64,000 nt of DNA from an uncultured bacterium (GTDB lineage: Bacteria; Myxococcota_A; Bradymonadia; UBA7976; VGTA01). Below, in pieces: positions 54,354 through 62,370 of the stretch. Under the pieces are notes generated by a model, which saw nothing but the letters and a program-made list of their open reading frames with translations, did not search any database and was not told the DNA's origin. The stretch spans positions 62,001 to 126,000 of the forward strand of contig CALSSE010000019.1 in NCBI GenBank assembly GCA_943788935.1, given 5' to 3'. Position numbers and translations under genes: made by a program. Every line of letters starts with the position of its first letter. Within the stretch, counting starts at the first letter, position 1.

Positions 54354-56048
54354 TCAATAGCAAGAGAGCACCAAAGGGTATTGCGAGGTGCTCAGGTTAC
54401 GACCAGTATCGGTAAGCCAAGGTGACATCGTGCCGTTGTCACGATTGATCCGAAACAAGAAGAGCTGACTATTCTCGTCCTCTTCTAAACCAGCGCCAGC
54501 GAAGACCCCGTGGACTTGATCCACACAGCCAGGGCCATCAGTGAGATGGTTGTAATTGCTTGGAGCACCATCGTAATAGCTTGTATAAAAGCATCCAAAA
54601 CCATCGTAGTCTCCACAGCCCTCTTCATTGATTATCCGCTCTCCATTATCGCTCATTAGCGTGACCATCGAGGAAATTGAGCTAGACCTCCAAGCATAAT
54701 TGATAAAGAGCAAGAACTCTTCTCCTATGAGCGGCAAAGCGACGAAAGCTCCGAGGAGGTTCGGTCTCTCTGCCGCAGGGATAGCCACCTCAAAAGAGTC
54801 GGGTATGGAGATGAGGTCAGCGTAGGAGAAGCTCTCAGGACATTCATCAGTCTCCTCACCCTCAGGCTTTGCCTCGACTGGTGGATAGCGATAACTGATG
54901 ACTTCAGAAGCGATCCCGTGCGCTCGAGCCATAAAGAGCCTCCCTCTGAGCGGATCAAAACGGAGATTTCTCACTTGAAATCCCGTCTGACCTCCATCTT
55001 CAGGAAAAGCGTCTCTGAGGTCTATGGGGTCTCCCTCATGTAGTGTTGGGCGATCTCCATGAATATCATAAAGGTATAAATGATGAGTGGTTAATTCTAC
55101 GAGCGCTAAGATACCTGCCCTCGGCTCTATGGACAGGGTGGTGGAGACCGGCATAACGGTCGGCTCAACAGTGAGGGCCAATGGTTGACTTGGATTACTT
55201 ACATCGTAAATAAAGAGATGCATCTCTTCTAAAAGCTCTCCATTGAGCGGGGCGTTAGTAAAGACGAATAACCTCTGCCGAGCGCTGTCAAAGAAGACTC
55301 TTCTCGGCGTATAGGGGCTCAAATTGATGGTCGCCACCTGTTGGGGTGTAGTGAACTCATTCTGAATGAGCTGATCGGGTAAACGATAAAGCTCAACCTG
55401 TTGAGTGACGTTTAGAGCGACAGCATATAGGCCGCTATTCCCCTCCACGCTAGCATCTTGAGGGTCTCCCCCGACATCGAACCTACCAGCCTCGAAGGGG
55501 AAGTCTCCATCGATCTGATATTGAATCACTTCGTTAGTGAGGTAATGGGTGAGATAAACAGCGCCCTTTTGAGTCGCAGGCCTCCAATCGGGGATGACAT
55601 GACAGCCTTGTTCGACCATCTCTCCAGCGTTGTCTCCGGCCATCTCTCCAGCGACATCTCCGGCCGTCTCGCCGCCGAGAGGAGGAGTGGAGCTCATCCC
55701 CGCCACAGACTCACCCGCCACAGACTCACCCGCCACAGACTCACCCGCCACAGACTCACCCGCCACAGACTCACCCGCCACAGACTCACCCGCCACCATC
55801 ACACCAGCCATTGCCTCACCAGCGAGGGGCAGACTATCCTCACCTGCTAACATCTCTCCAGCGGACACCATTAGCTCGCCAGCGTTGAGATCCGAATTTG
55901 GACTTGGATCATCATCACAGGCGATTATACATCCAAGAGAGCTGATCATGATGACGATTGATTTAAGTGACCTGAAGCGCCTAAGAGGACTTAGGTTCTG
56001 AGGAGACAAACTAGAGTCTAGTGTCTGATAGGAATAAAAATAGGACAT
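54354..56048 (-). CDS. AGE-repeat lipoprotein with beta-propeller-like domain
   Basis: The lipobox is CIIAC near residue 45. A flexible spacer of Ala-Gly-Glu-type repeats follows, including six copies of GESVA made by a 15-bp tandem repeat; such spacers recur in Bradymonadales-like surface proteins. Residues 160-564 look like a propeller: GAVYLTHYLTNEVIQY, GLYAVALNVTQQVELYRL, RLFVFTNAPLNG, GRLFMARAHG, about six or seven blades. It should stand off the outer membrane on its spacer. ATG 56048 lies four bases after the beta-ureidopropionase stop with GAGGAG upstream, so the two are coupled even though they act in different compartments. Confidence 0.75.
   Translation of the reverse strand: MSYFYSYQTLDSSLSPQNLSPLRRFRSLKSIVIMISSLGCIIACDDDPSPNSDLNAGELMVSAGEMLAGEDSLPLAGEAMAGVMVAGESVAGESVAGESVAGESVAGESVAGESVAGMSSTPPLGGETAGDVAGEMAGDNAGEMVEQGCHVIPDWRPATQKGAVYLTHYLTNEVIQYQIDGDFPFEAGRFDVGGDPQDASVEGNSGLYAVALNVTQQVELYRLPDQLIQNEFTTPQQVATINLSPYTPRRVFFDSARQRLFVFTNAPLNGELLEEMHLFIYDVSNPSQPLALTVEPTVMPVSTTLSIEPRAGILALVELTTHHLYLYDIHGDRPTLHEGDPIDLRDAFPEDGGQTGFQVRNLRFDPLRGRLFMARAHGIASEVISYRYPPVEAKPEGEETDECPESFSYADLISIPDSFEVAIPAAERPNLLGAFVALPLIGEEFLLFINYAWRSSSISSMVTLMSDNGERIINEEGCGDYDGFGCFYTSYYDGAPSNYNHLTDGPGCVDQVHGVFAGAGLEEDENSQLFLFRINRDNGTMSPWLTDTGRNLSTSQYPLVLSCY
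55701..55790 (-). repeat. 15-bp in-frame tandem repeat, six perfect copies
   Basis: Six identical CGCCACAGACTCACC units (plus-strand reading) encode the Gly-Glu-Ser-Val-Ala repeats. Identity at the DNA level points to recent expansion, and copy changes would lengthen or shorten the surface spacer without breaking the frame. Confidence 0.88.
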
Positions 56049-56052
56049 AAGG

Positions 56053-57345
56053 TCAAGACTCCTCAGTGATTCCAGTTTTCTCTCTCTCAGTATTCAGAGA
56101 GAGAGACGCCATGGGGGCAGGCGCTTTAAGTAGCTTGGGCTGTTCATGTCGCAGCACGCTAGGCCCGTTCGATGAGTTCACCGTAGCTAAGCCGGGATCG
56201 GTGATCACCTGAGGCTGGAAATCATGACGAGCAGCGGCGGTGAGCGCTTCGGCATACTCTTTGAGACGTTGCGTCATCTGAAAGCCCCATTTATCCTTCA
56301 CCTGTCGGCACTGATTCAGATCAATCTCGGTGACCAGCACCCCATCTCTAGTTCTAGATAAACCGGGGGAGCGTCCTCCATCAGGGGCGGCCACATAGCT
56401 TGAACCATAGAAATGACCAAAGTCATGATGGGCTCCTCGACCATCACCGGAGGTAAACTCATTGGGGAAGCTCTCGGTGCCGATGCGGTTGATCGCCGCC
56501 GTAAAGTAATTATTAGCGATCGAAGCGCAACGAGCTTCAATTGGCCATAACGGCTCAGAGAGCGCGCCAACTGTGGCAGAGGGGTTAAATACAATCTCCG
56601 CTCCATTGATACCAAACATCAACCAATTAAGTGGATGGTGGCGCCCATAACAAATATTGATCCCCACTTTACCAAATTGAGTCTCAAAGACAGGCCAACC
56701 GGTGTCTCCCTCCATATAATAGGTTGACTCATTAAAGTCTCCTACGCGGGGGATGTGATTTTTTCGATGTTTCCCGATGATGTTTCCGCGATTTCCGATC
56801 ACTACGGCTGTGTTATGTATGGTGCCGCCATGAACCTCATCACGCTCAAGAATCGGGGAGACGATGACCATGTTATATTGGCGAGCGAGCGCCGCTAGGA
56901 ATTGGGTAGAGGGTCCATCTACAGGCTCTGCAAATTCAAGCCAAGGGTGCTTCTCTCGGGTACAAAAGGCAAAGGGCATCGTCCAGGCTTCCTGTAGACC
57001 TAAGACGTTACAGCCCATGGCTCCGGCGGCGTGAATAAGCTGCTCAGTACGTCGACAAAGAGCCTGAAACTGAGTTTCGATAGGAGCGTCGGTTGGTTCG
57101 ACTATTTGGGTCTGAATGACCCCTACACGTACTCTCCTTGGAGCGCGCAGTTGCTCTGATGCAGAGCCGAAACGATAGGCGGCGACCTCAAAATCATTCT
57201 CCTCGGCGAGGGCTTGAACAGCCGGATGGACAGAGACCTCATCGGGATGATTTCCATAGAGGATACGAAAGGCCTCAGCTTGATCTTCGGCGGGTAGCTT
57301 TTTTAATAAGCCTTCTAGACTTTCTATCTCTTGTTGGCTCGCCAT
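56053..57345 (-). CDS. Beta-ureidopropionase, animal type (nitrilase superfamily)
   Basis: The nitrilase triad is intact: Glu in LQEAWTMPF (E119), Lys in GKHRKNHIP (K195) and Cys in NICYGRHHP (C232), counted from ATG 57345. As I recall, these are E119, K196 and C233 in human UPB1. Whole stretches (FAFCTREK, RVGDFNESTYYMEG, GINGAEIVFNPSAT, NEFTSGDG, GSSYVAAPDGGR-PGLSR) and the roughly 70-residue N-terminal extension follow the animal enzyme closely. It hydrolyses N-carbamoyl-beta-alanine to beta-alanine, CO2 and ammonia, the last step of reductive pyrimidine breakdown. AAGGAGGT precedes the start by four or five bases. No dihydropyrimidinase or dihydropyrimidine dehydrogenase gene is in the window. 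Confidence 0.9.
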   Translation of the reverse strand: MASQQEIESLEGLLKKLPAEDQAEAFRILYGNHPDEVSVHPAVQALAEENDFEVAAYRFGSASEQLRAPRRVRVGVIQTQIVEPTDAPIETQFQALCRRTEQLIHAAGAMGCNVLGLQEAWTMPFAFCTREKHPWLEFAEPVDGPSTQFLAALARQYNMVIVSPILERDEVHGGTIHNTAVVIGNRGNIIGKHRKNHIPRVGDFNESTYYMEGDTGWPVFETQFGKVGINICYGRHHPLNWLMFGINGAEIVFNPSATVGALSEPLWPIEARCASIANNYFTAAINRIGTESFPNEFTSGDGRGAHHDFGHFYGSSYVAAPDGGRSPGLSRTRDGVLVTEIDLNQCRQVKDKWGFQMTQRLKEYAEALTAAARHDFQPQVITDPGLATVNSSNGPSVLRHEQPKLLKAPAPMASLSLNTEREKTGITEES

Positions 57346-57601
57346 GAGCACCTCCTTAAAGTATGTGAGAAATATAGTTAGGTGCTTAGGCTACCTCTAA
57401 ATGAGGAGCGAGGACAAGAGGACATGATGAGATAAAGGCTCTGATCGAATTCTACAGACGAAGTCTTGCTCACGTTGACCACTCTCTCCCTTTAGGTTAG
57501 AACACCCATCGGTGTATCGGTGCATCAAGATCTTAAGTACACCATGACTAAACCTCGGCAGATGAGCGCTCTTATAAAGAGACTCTATGAGGAGAGTGAA
57601 C

Positions 57602-58852
57602 ATGAAACGATTATTTCAACGCTGTCTCATCTCAGGGGTAGCTGTCGCGATGAGCCTTGGATGTGGTGTCGATGAAGAAGGTGCGCCTCCTCCATCTGAC
57701 AAGCTCTACTTCCCCTTAGGACTCGCCGCTCACCCTGATGGACAGTACCTCCTAGTGAGTAATTCAGTTTTTGATCGGAAGTATAATCAAAGTTTTATCT
57801 CGGTGGTCGATACTTTTAAAGGTGAGATCCTCTCTGACCTGACCACTGAAGTCGATCTCTTCTCGGGTGAGATTAAGTTAACCAAGACCTGTTCATCACA
57901 AAGCTCACCGGTCTGCCAGTCGCGAGTGATTGGAATTGTCCCGAGTAGAGATCTCGATACCCTCACCTCCTTTGAGCTCTCTACGGAGGGTGACAAACTA
58001 AAGATAAAATGTGGACAAGCCGAGGGATCTAACCGCTGTGGTGGAAAGTTCGTTCAGCATAGTGGGCTGAAAGAGAGCTCTAGCGCAGCCCCATATAGTC
58101 TCACCTTGAACAGTGATGTCGCCTACTTAAGCCACATAAACAGCGGGGCGGTGAGCAGTTGGTATGTGAGCGACCTCCCTCCCTTTATCAGCTTTGGATG
58201 TCAGCTTCAGTTACCAGGAGCTAACTATGTGAGCGATCATCCACAGACCTCTGGAGTAGTGATTAGCGATCGTTTTGGACGGTCTCTTCATCATGTGGAG
58301 CGGGTTCCGATTGGTGAGAGCAGGTGTCAGCTCCGCCTGCTTGATCAGCTAGGGACCTCGAGCGCTTTAAATAGCGAAAGTCGAGGCGTAGCCTTCAGTG
58401 CAGATGGGTCTCAACTCTATGTGGTCAATAGCGCAGATGGAGCGCTGAGAGTATATGCCTCTCTGTTACGACCTGATGGGAACCTATTCACCCAACAAGT
58501 CGCGACTTTCCCCGTCGGGGAAGATGGGAATATTGTTCGAGTCGCCGGAGACTATAAGGCAACGGAAGACAGTATAGGAGCCCAACCTCTCGATCGTATA
58601 CAGACTCTTGGTGAAGGCTTGGTCTATGTCACCTCTCTTCGGGATGGAACAGTCACCGTGATTGATCCCGTTCAACTGAGAGTCCTAAGTCGAATAGAGG
58701 TGGGGCGAGGGGCCCATGATATCTCATTTATGCTCTCTGAAGAAGGTGAGCTAAGGGGATATGTCAGTCTATTCGAAGAACATAAGATAATCATTCTTGA
58801 CCTTCAGCCTGGCTCAAGTCAGCGCTTCACAGTGATCGGGGAGATAGATTGA
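57602..58852 (+). CDS. Beta-propeller lipoprotein
   Basis: ATG 57602 follows GAGGAG; the lipobox is SLGC. The mature protein is about 395 residues of propeller-like repeats. PLGLAAHPDGQYLLVSN and RGVAFSADGSQLYVVNSADGALRVY are YVTN/NHL-type blades. LGEGLVYVTSLRDGTVTVIDP and VGRGAHDISFM match cytochrome-D1-like lactonase propellers. Such proteins bind ligands or partners at the surface; catalysis is not indicated. Its stop TGA overlaps the next start (TTGA), so it is coupled to the DNDGDG-repeat lipoprotein. Confidence 0.75.
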   Translation: MKRLFQRCLISGVAVAMSLGCGVDEEGAPPPSDKLYFPLGLAAHPDGQYLLVSNSVFDRKYNQSFISVVDTFKGEILSDLTTEVDLFSGEIKLTKTCSSQSSPVCQSRVIGIVPSRDLDTLTSFELSTEGDKLKIKCGQAEGSNRCGGKFVQHSGLKESSSAAPYSLTLNSDVAYLSHINSGAVSSWYVSDLPPFISFGCQLQLPGANYVSDHPQTSGVVISDRFGRSLHHVERVPIGESRCQLRLLDQLGTSSALNSESRGVAFSADGSQLYVVNSADGALRVYASLLRPDGNLFTQQVATFPVGEDGNIVRVAGDYKATEDSIGAQPLDRIQTLGEGLVYVTSLRDGTVTVIDPVQLRVLSRIEVGRGAHDISFMLSEEGELRGYVSLFEEHKIIILDLQPGSSQRFTVIGEID

Positions 58853-61800
58853 AAAAGCGGTATACATATTCTTGGAGCCAAACATCTTCTCGTAGCCAAC
58901 GTCTCCCAGACCGACAGATTATGGCTCTTTTATCTCTGATGACTCTTAGCGCTTGTGATCAGACCTCCATCCCTCCTAATGCGGATCTATCGGGGGCAGC
59001 TCACCTAGAGTTTCGCTGTCTTGATCTCAATGAGACTCCCGCTCGCGTTGCTCCATTAGAGAGCTGTGGTTGTCTCAGGTCTTCACTCTCCACCGAGGGA
59101 GAGAGAGATCTCAGCGCTCTCAGCCGAGAAGAGTGTCTAGCAGACAACTCTTATGAAGTGATCGGATATTTAGGGAGTCCTACTCAACAGAAGATCGGTG
59201 TCTTACATTTAGACAATGGGCCTCGAGCTATCCTTGATCAGAGTGAAGGTATTCCTGGTATCAGTCATATGAATGCCGACGACTTGATCAGCGAATTGAT
59301 GGTTCACCCTTATGGAGACTATCTATTTACCCTTAATTACACCACAGGAGTCATGAAACTCACCTTAGATCACCGTGAACTCAGGCCTGATCTAGAGCTT
59401 GATTTAGGACTTGGCTCTCTTGCTGCGGTGAGTATTTGGCCGACTGTGCAACAGGCATTACCTAGTGAGGAGAACTCCTCACTATTATATGTGAGCGCGG
59501 TGGACTCTGAGAGAGTATATGAGCTTGACTTAGATCTAATCAGCCTTGCTTTAGAGGACAATCTTCAGGGAGGGTCAACAGAGCTCACAGACTTTGCTCT
59601 TCGTTCTTGGGAGGTAAAGAGCGCAGGGGGAGAGTCAAGGACGCCGCGTCTCCTCTCTGTGAATGAGAGAGGGGATCGCTTAGCAGTCTCGCATATTAAT
59701 TCTCCCGAGATTCAGATCATCTCTCTTAATGAGGATGCAGACCAAGAGAGCGGTGACCATTACCTCGCTATCGATCAACAACTCTATTGTACAGACTCCT
59801 ACCTCACTTATATTCTCCCTCCATCAAGAGCGATTGAGACCTGTCAGGATGGTGTCGATAATGATCAAGATGGTCGAGTTGATTTCGATGATGAAGACTG
59901 TGTTCATAGGGGCTTAGAAGCTCTTAACTTAAGCTGTCCTCAGCTCTCACCTTGCGCTGACGGGATCGACAATGATGGCGATGACCTCATCGATGATGCT
60001 GACCCTAGCTGCGTTGAAGAGAGCTCTGGTTTAATGCCCTATCGAGAGGGTCAGGCTCCGGCTTGTGATGATGGGATAGATAACGATGATGATGGTCTTA
60101 TCGATCGCGCTGATCCAGGTTGTGAAGACCAAGATGATCCTAATGAAGAGTATACCCCCGAGCGCTCTTCATGCTTTGATCAAATAGATAACGATGGGGA
60201 TGGGGCATATGATACAGCCGATGAAGACTGTGTGCTTGGCGATGACCCTCGGTACCGAGGAGATTTCAACGGAGAGGGAGATGACCTCTGTACCGATGGT
60301 CTAGATAATGATTACGATGGACTTATCGACTATAGAGACCCAGGCTGCGCAGAGTCAAAAGCGAGCGAACTCTACCCTTTTGAGAGGGTCGCAGAGTGTT
60401 CAGATCAGGTCGACAATGATGGCGATGGACTGATCGATTACGGTCAAGATCCCGACTGCGTCTCTGCCTCTGATCGTCGTGAGGCGACAGGTCGCTTGAG
60501 CCAAACTCCCAATCTACTTGAACTCATCAGTCTCCCTATCGCAGGTGAGAAGTACGATGCGCTTCTCACTCATGATGCAGATGGAGCGCTGCTTAATATC
60601 ACCCTCAGCGAGGGAGAGGTCTTGAGCCGTCGAACAGTGGGTGAGTTGGTCTTCCCCCACACTGTAGAGCGTCGCGTTACAGGAGCCTTAGTCACTCTGT
60701 GGGTGATCGACCAAAGCAATAGTTTAAGCGCTCTTCACCTCACAACCCCCAAGCCGCTCCTCGTCGATGGCCTCCCGGTCTATGCTCGGGGGGAGGTCTC
60801 AGCGATGTCAAGCGCTGAAGTTGATCGTGAGAGCAATCGAACTGGCAATCAGCAGATCCGAATAGAGGCCTTGTATGTTGTTGATCAAGGCAGAGCCTAT
60901 GAGCTACCAAAGAGCGAGGGGGGAGAGTCCATTCTCAGCTATGATCCCTACACCTCAGGGCCAGTGATCAGCGCGGAGAGCGCTCAGGAGCTTTACGGCG
61001 CTGAGCTCTCAGACCTCACTCCTTTAGAGCTCCCTGCCGGGCGAGGAGGAATCGGAGACCCACAGGTATTTATAGAGGGTGTATATGAGCTTAATCATGG
61101 ACGCTGGAACCGAAATCGAACGGCGATTGGACAGAGTAACCGAGTAAGCGCTGACCCTCGATTCTCCATCAATGGTATCCAAGTGAGCCTAAACAAGAGT
61201 CGTCACGCTGGATTCTGCTCCATGAGTAAAGTCCCAGAAGGCGCTAGTAATGAAGAGGATAATCAAGGCTGTGTGCTCATCGGAACAGACCCTTCGGGGT
61301 CAACAGAGCGACTCAGTGATCAACACGCTCGTCGTACAGAGGAGCTAGAGAGTTATGAGGGGATTGTGGTCACTGAAAGTGATTACGCGAAGATGATCAG
61401 CGGTGAGGTCAATGTAACATTTGAAGGGGTCATCCCCGATTCTCAGAGCCGCACCGGTCAACATATCTCTAGCTCATCAGAGTCTTGGGTGTTTGCAGAC
61501 TACCAAGCTGATTTTTGTCAACTTGGTGTTGAGGAGGGCGATCTTCTTGTCGCCGATCGCTTCTACCCGCTTAATGAAGACGCAGCGAGAGACCCCGAGT
61601 GTGTCCCTTATCTTAATCGCTCTCCATCAGAGGGTGAAGATCCCTTACGCTTCAGGATTACCGCCGTCTCTCAGCGCTCATTAGAGTTAACCCAAGATGA
61701 GCGTCTCAGTTATGCCCCTCAGCTAGATTTATTAGGATCTAGTCGCTTACCAAAGCTAGCTCCAAGCCTCCCCGCTCCTCCCTTCAAGTGTGCTGCTCAG

Positions 61801-62253
61801 TCTATCTCTTACACTGTCCGGGCAGGCCAAAATCAATGGTTAGTTAATACTCAAGCGACCGGCTTAAGTCATCCGTGGGAAGCACATCAGGGGCGATGTG
61901 TCTCCAATCCATATAAGGTTCAAAGGAAATGGCGAAGCAGAGCCCGCCTTGGTGAGCTCTTTGAAAATCGTTGGTTCAAGTTCCAACTCGGTTATCAACA
62001 AGCTCTCGTTGGAGTCTCGGGAATCTCTGTGGGTGATCTCCCTACGATGGTTGGAGCTGCGTTCTCTTTCACGTTAACTCGTGGCATGCTCAATCAACTT
62101 ATTATCGGTGCAGGGATCTTACCGAATGCTCTTCGGTGGTTACCGGAGAGAGATCGACTCTATCTTGTTGATGGAGCTCTGAAGAGTGTCACTGAATATG
62201 AAGGCGCCGATCCCTACCTCGATGTCTTGAGGATTGTGCAAACTTTCCAGTAG
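58849..62253 (+). CDS. Large lipoprotein with six DNDGDG calcium-type repeats
   Basis: TTG 58849, after GGGGAGA, overlaps the previous stop by four bases; the lipobox is TLSAC near residue 35. Residues 70-325 look like propeller blades. Residues about 330-540 hold six copies of C-x-D-x-(I/V/L)-D-N-D-x-D-G-x-(I/V)-D-x-x-D-x-x-C. This Asp-rich repeat is related to MopE and thrombospondin-3 motifs, and calcium binding is likely. The remaining 600 residues are beta-rich with a few Cys and no family I recognise; a short hydrophobic stretch lies near residue 1090. With the preceding propeller lipoprotein it is likely to form one surface complex. An Asp-rich, exported protein; substrate unknown. Confidence 0.75.
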   Translation: MKKRYTYSWSQTSSRSQRLPDRQIMALLSLMTLSACDQTSIPPNADLSGAAHLEFRCLDLNETPARVAPLESCGCLRSSLSTEGERDLSALSREECLADNSYEVIGYLGSPTQQKIGVLHLDNGPRAILDQSEGIPGISHMNADDLISELMVHPYGDYLFTLNYTTGVMKLTLDHRELRPDLELDLGLGSLAAVSIWPTVQQALPSEENSSLLYVSAVDSERVYELDLDLISLALEDNLQGGSTELTDFALRSWEVKSAGGESRTPRLLSVNERGDRLAVSHINSPEIQIISLNEDADQESGDHYLAIDQQLYCTDSYLTYILPPSRAIETCQDGVDNDQDGRVDFDDEDCVHRGLEALNLSCPQLSPCADGIDNDGDDLIDDADPSCVEESSGLMPYREGQAPACDDGIDNDDDGLIDRADPGCEDQDDPNEEYTPERSSCFDQIDNDGDGAYDTADEDCVLGDDPRYRGDFNGEGDDLCTDGLDNDYDGLIDYRDPGCAESKASELYPFERVAECSDQVDNDGDGLIDYGQDPDCVSASDRREATGRLSQTPNLLELISLPIAGEKYDALLTHDADGALLNITLSEGEVLSRRTVGELVFPHTVERRVTGALVTLWVIDQSNSLSALHLTTPKPLLVDGLPVYARGEVSAMSSAEVDRESNRTGNQQIRIEALYVVDQGRAYELPKSEGGESILSYDPYTSGPVISAESAQELYGAELSDLTPLELPAGRGGIGDPQVFIEGVYELNHGRWNRNRTAIGQSNRVSADPRFSINGIQVSLNKSRHAGFCSMSKVPEGASNEEDNQGCVLIGTDPSGSTERLSDQHARRTEELESYEGIVVTESDYAKMISGEVNVTFEGVIPDSQSRTGQHISSSSESWVFADYQADFCQLGVEEGDLLVADRFYPLNEDAARDPECVPYLNRSPSEGEDPLRFRITAVSQRSLELTQDERLSYAPQLDLLGSSRLPKLAPSLPAPPFKCAAQSISYTVRAGQNQWLVNTQATGLSHPWEAHQGRCVSNPYKVQRKWRSRARLGELFENRWFKFQLGYQQALVGVSGISVGDLPTMVGAAFSFTLTRGMLNQLIIGAGILPNALRWLPERDRLYLVDGALKSVTEYEGADPYLDVLRIVQTFQ

Positions 62254-62291
62254 AATGAGCAGAGAGAATGAGCAGAGAGAATGAGCAGAGA
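62253..62291. repeat. 13-bp tandem repeat, three copies
   Basis: Three perfect GAATGAGCAGAGA units start on the last base of the preceding stop codon and run into the 117-base gap before the DUF1592-type gene. Confidence 0.85.
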
Positions 62292-62370
62292 TTGACTCAG
62301 TTGCACCTTTTCTCCATACTAGAGCATCATCACAAATATAGACAACGCTTAATCTAGATATGGTGTTCGG

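Noticed and set aside
55458..56001. Plus-strand frames with His/Arg or Ser-Pro-Ala-Thr repeats opposite the AGE-repeat gene.
   Set aside because: They are antisense readings of the 15-bp repeat within a well-supported lipoprotein gene.
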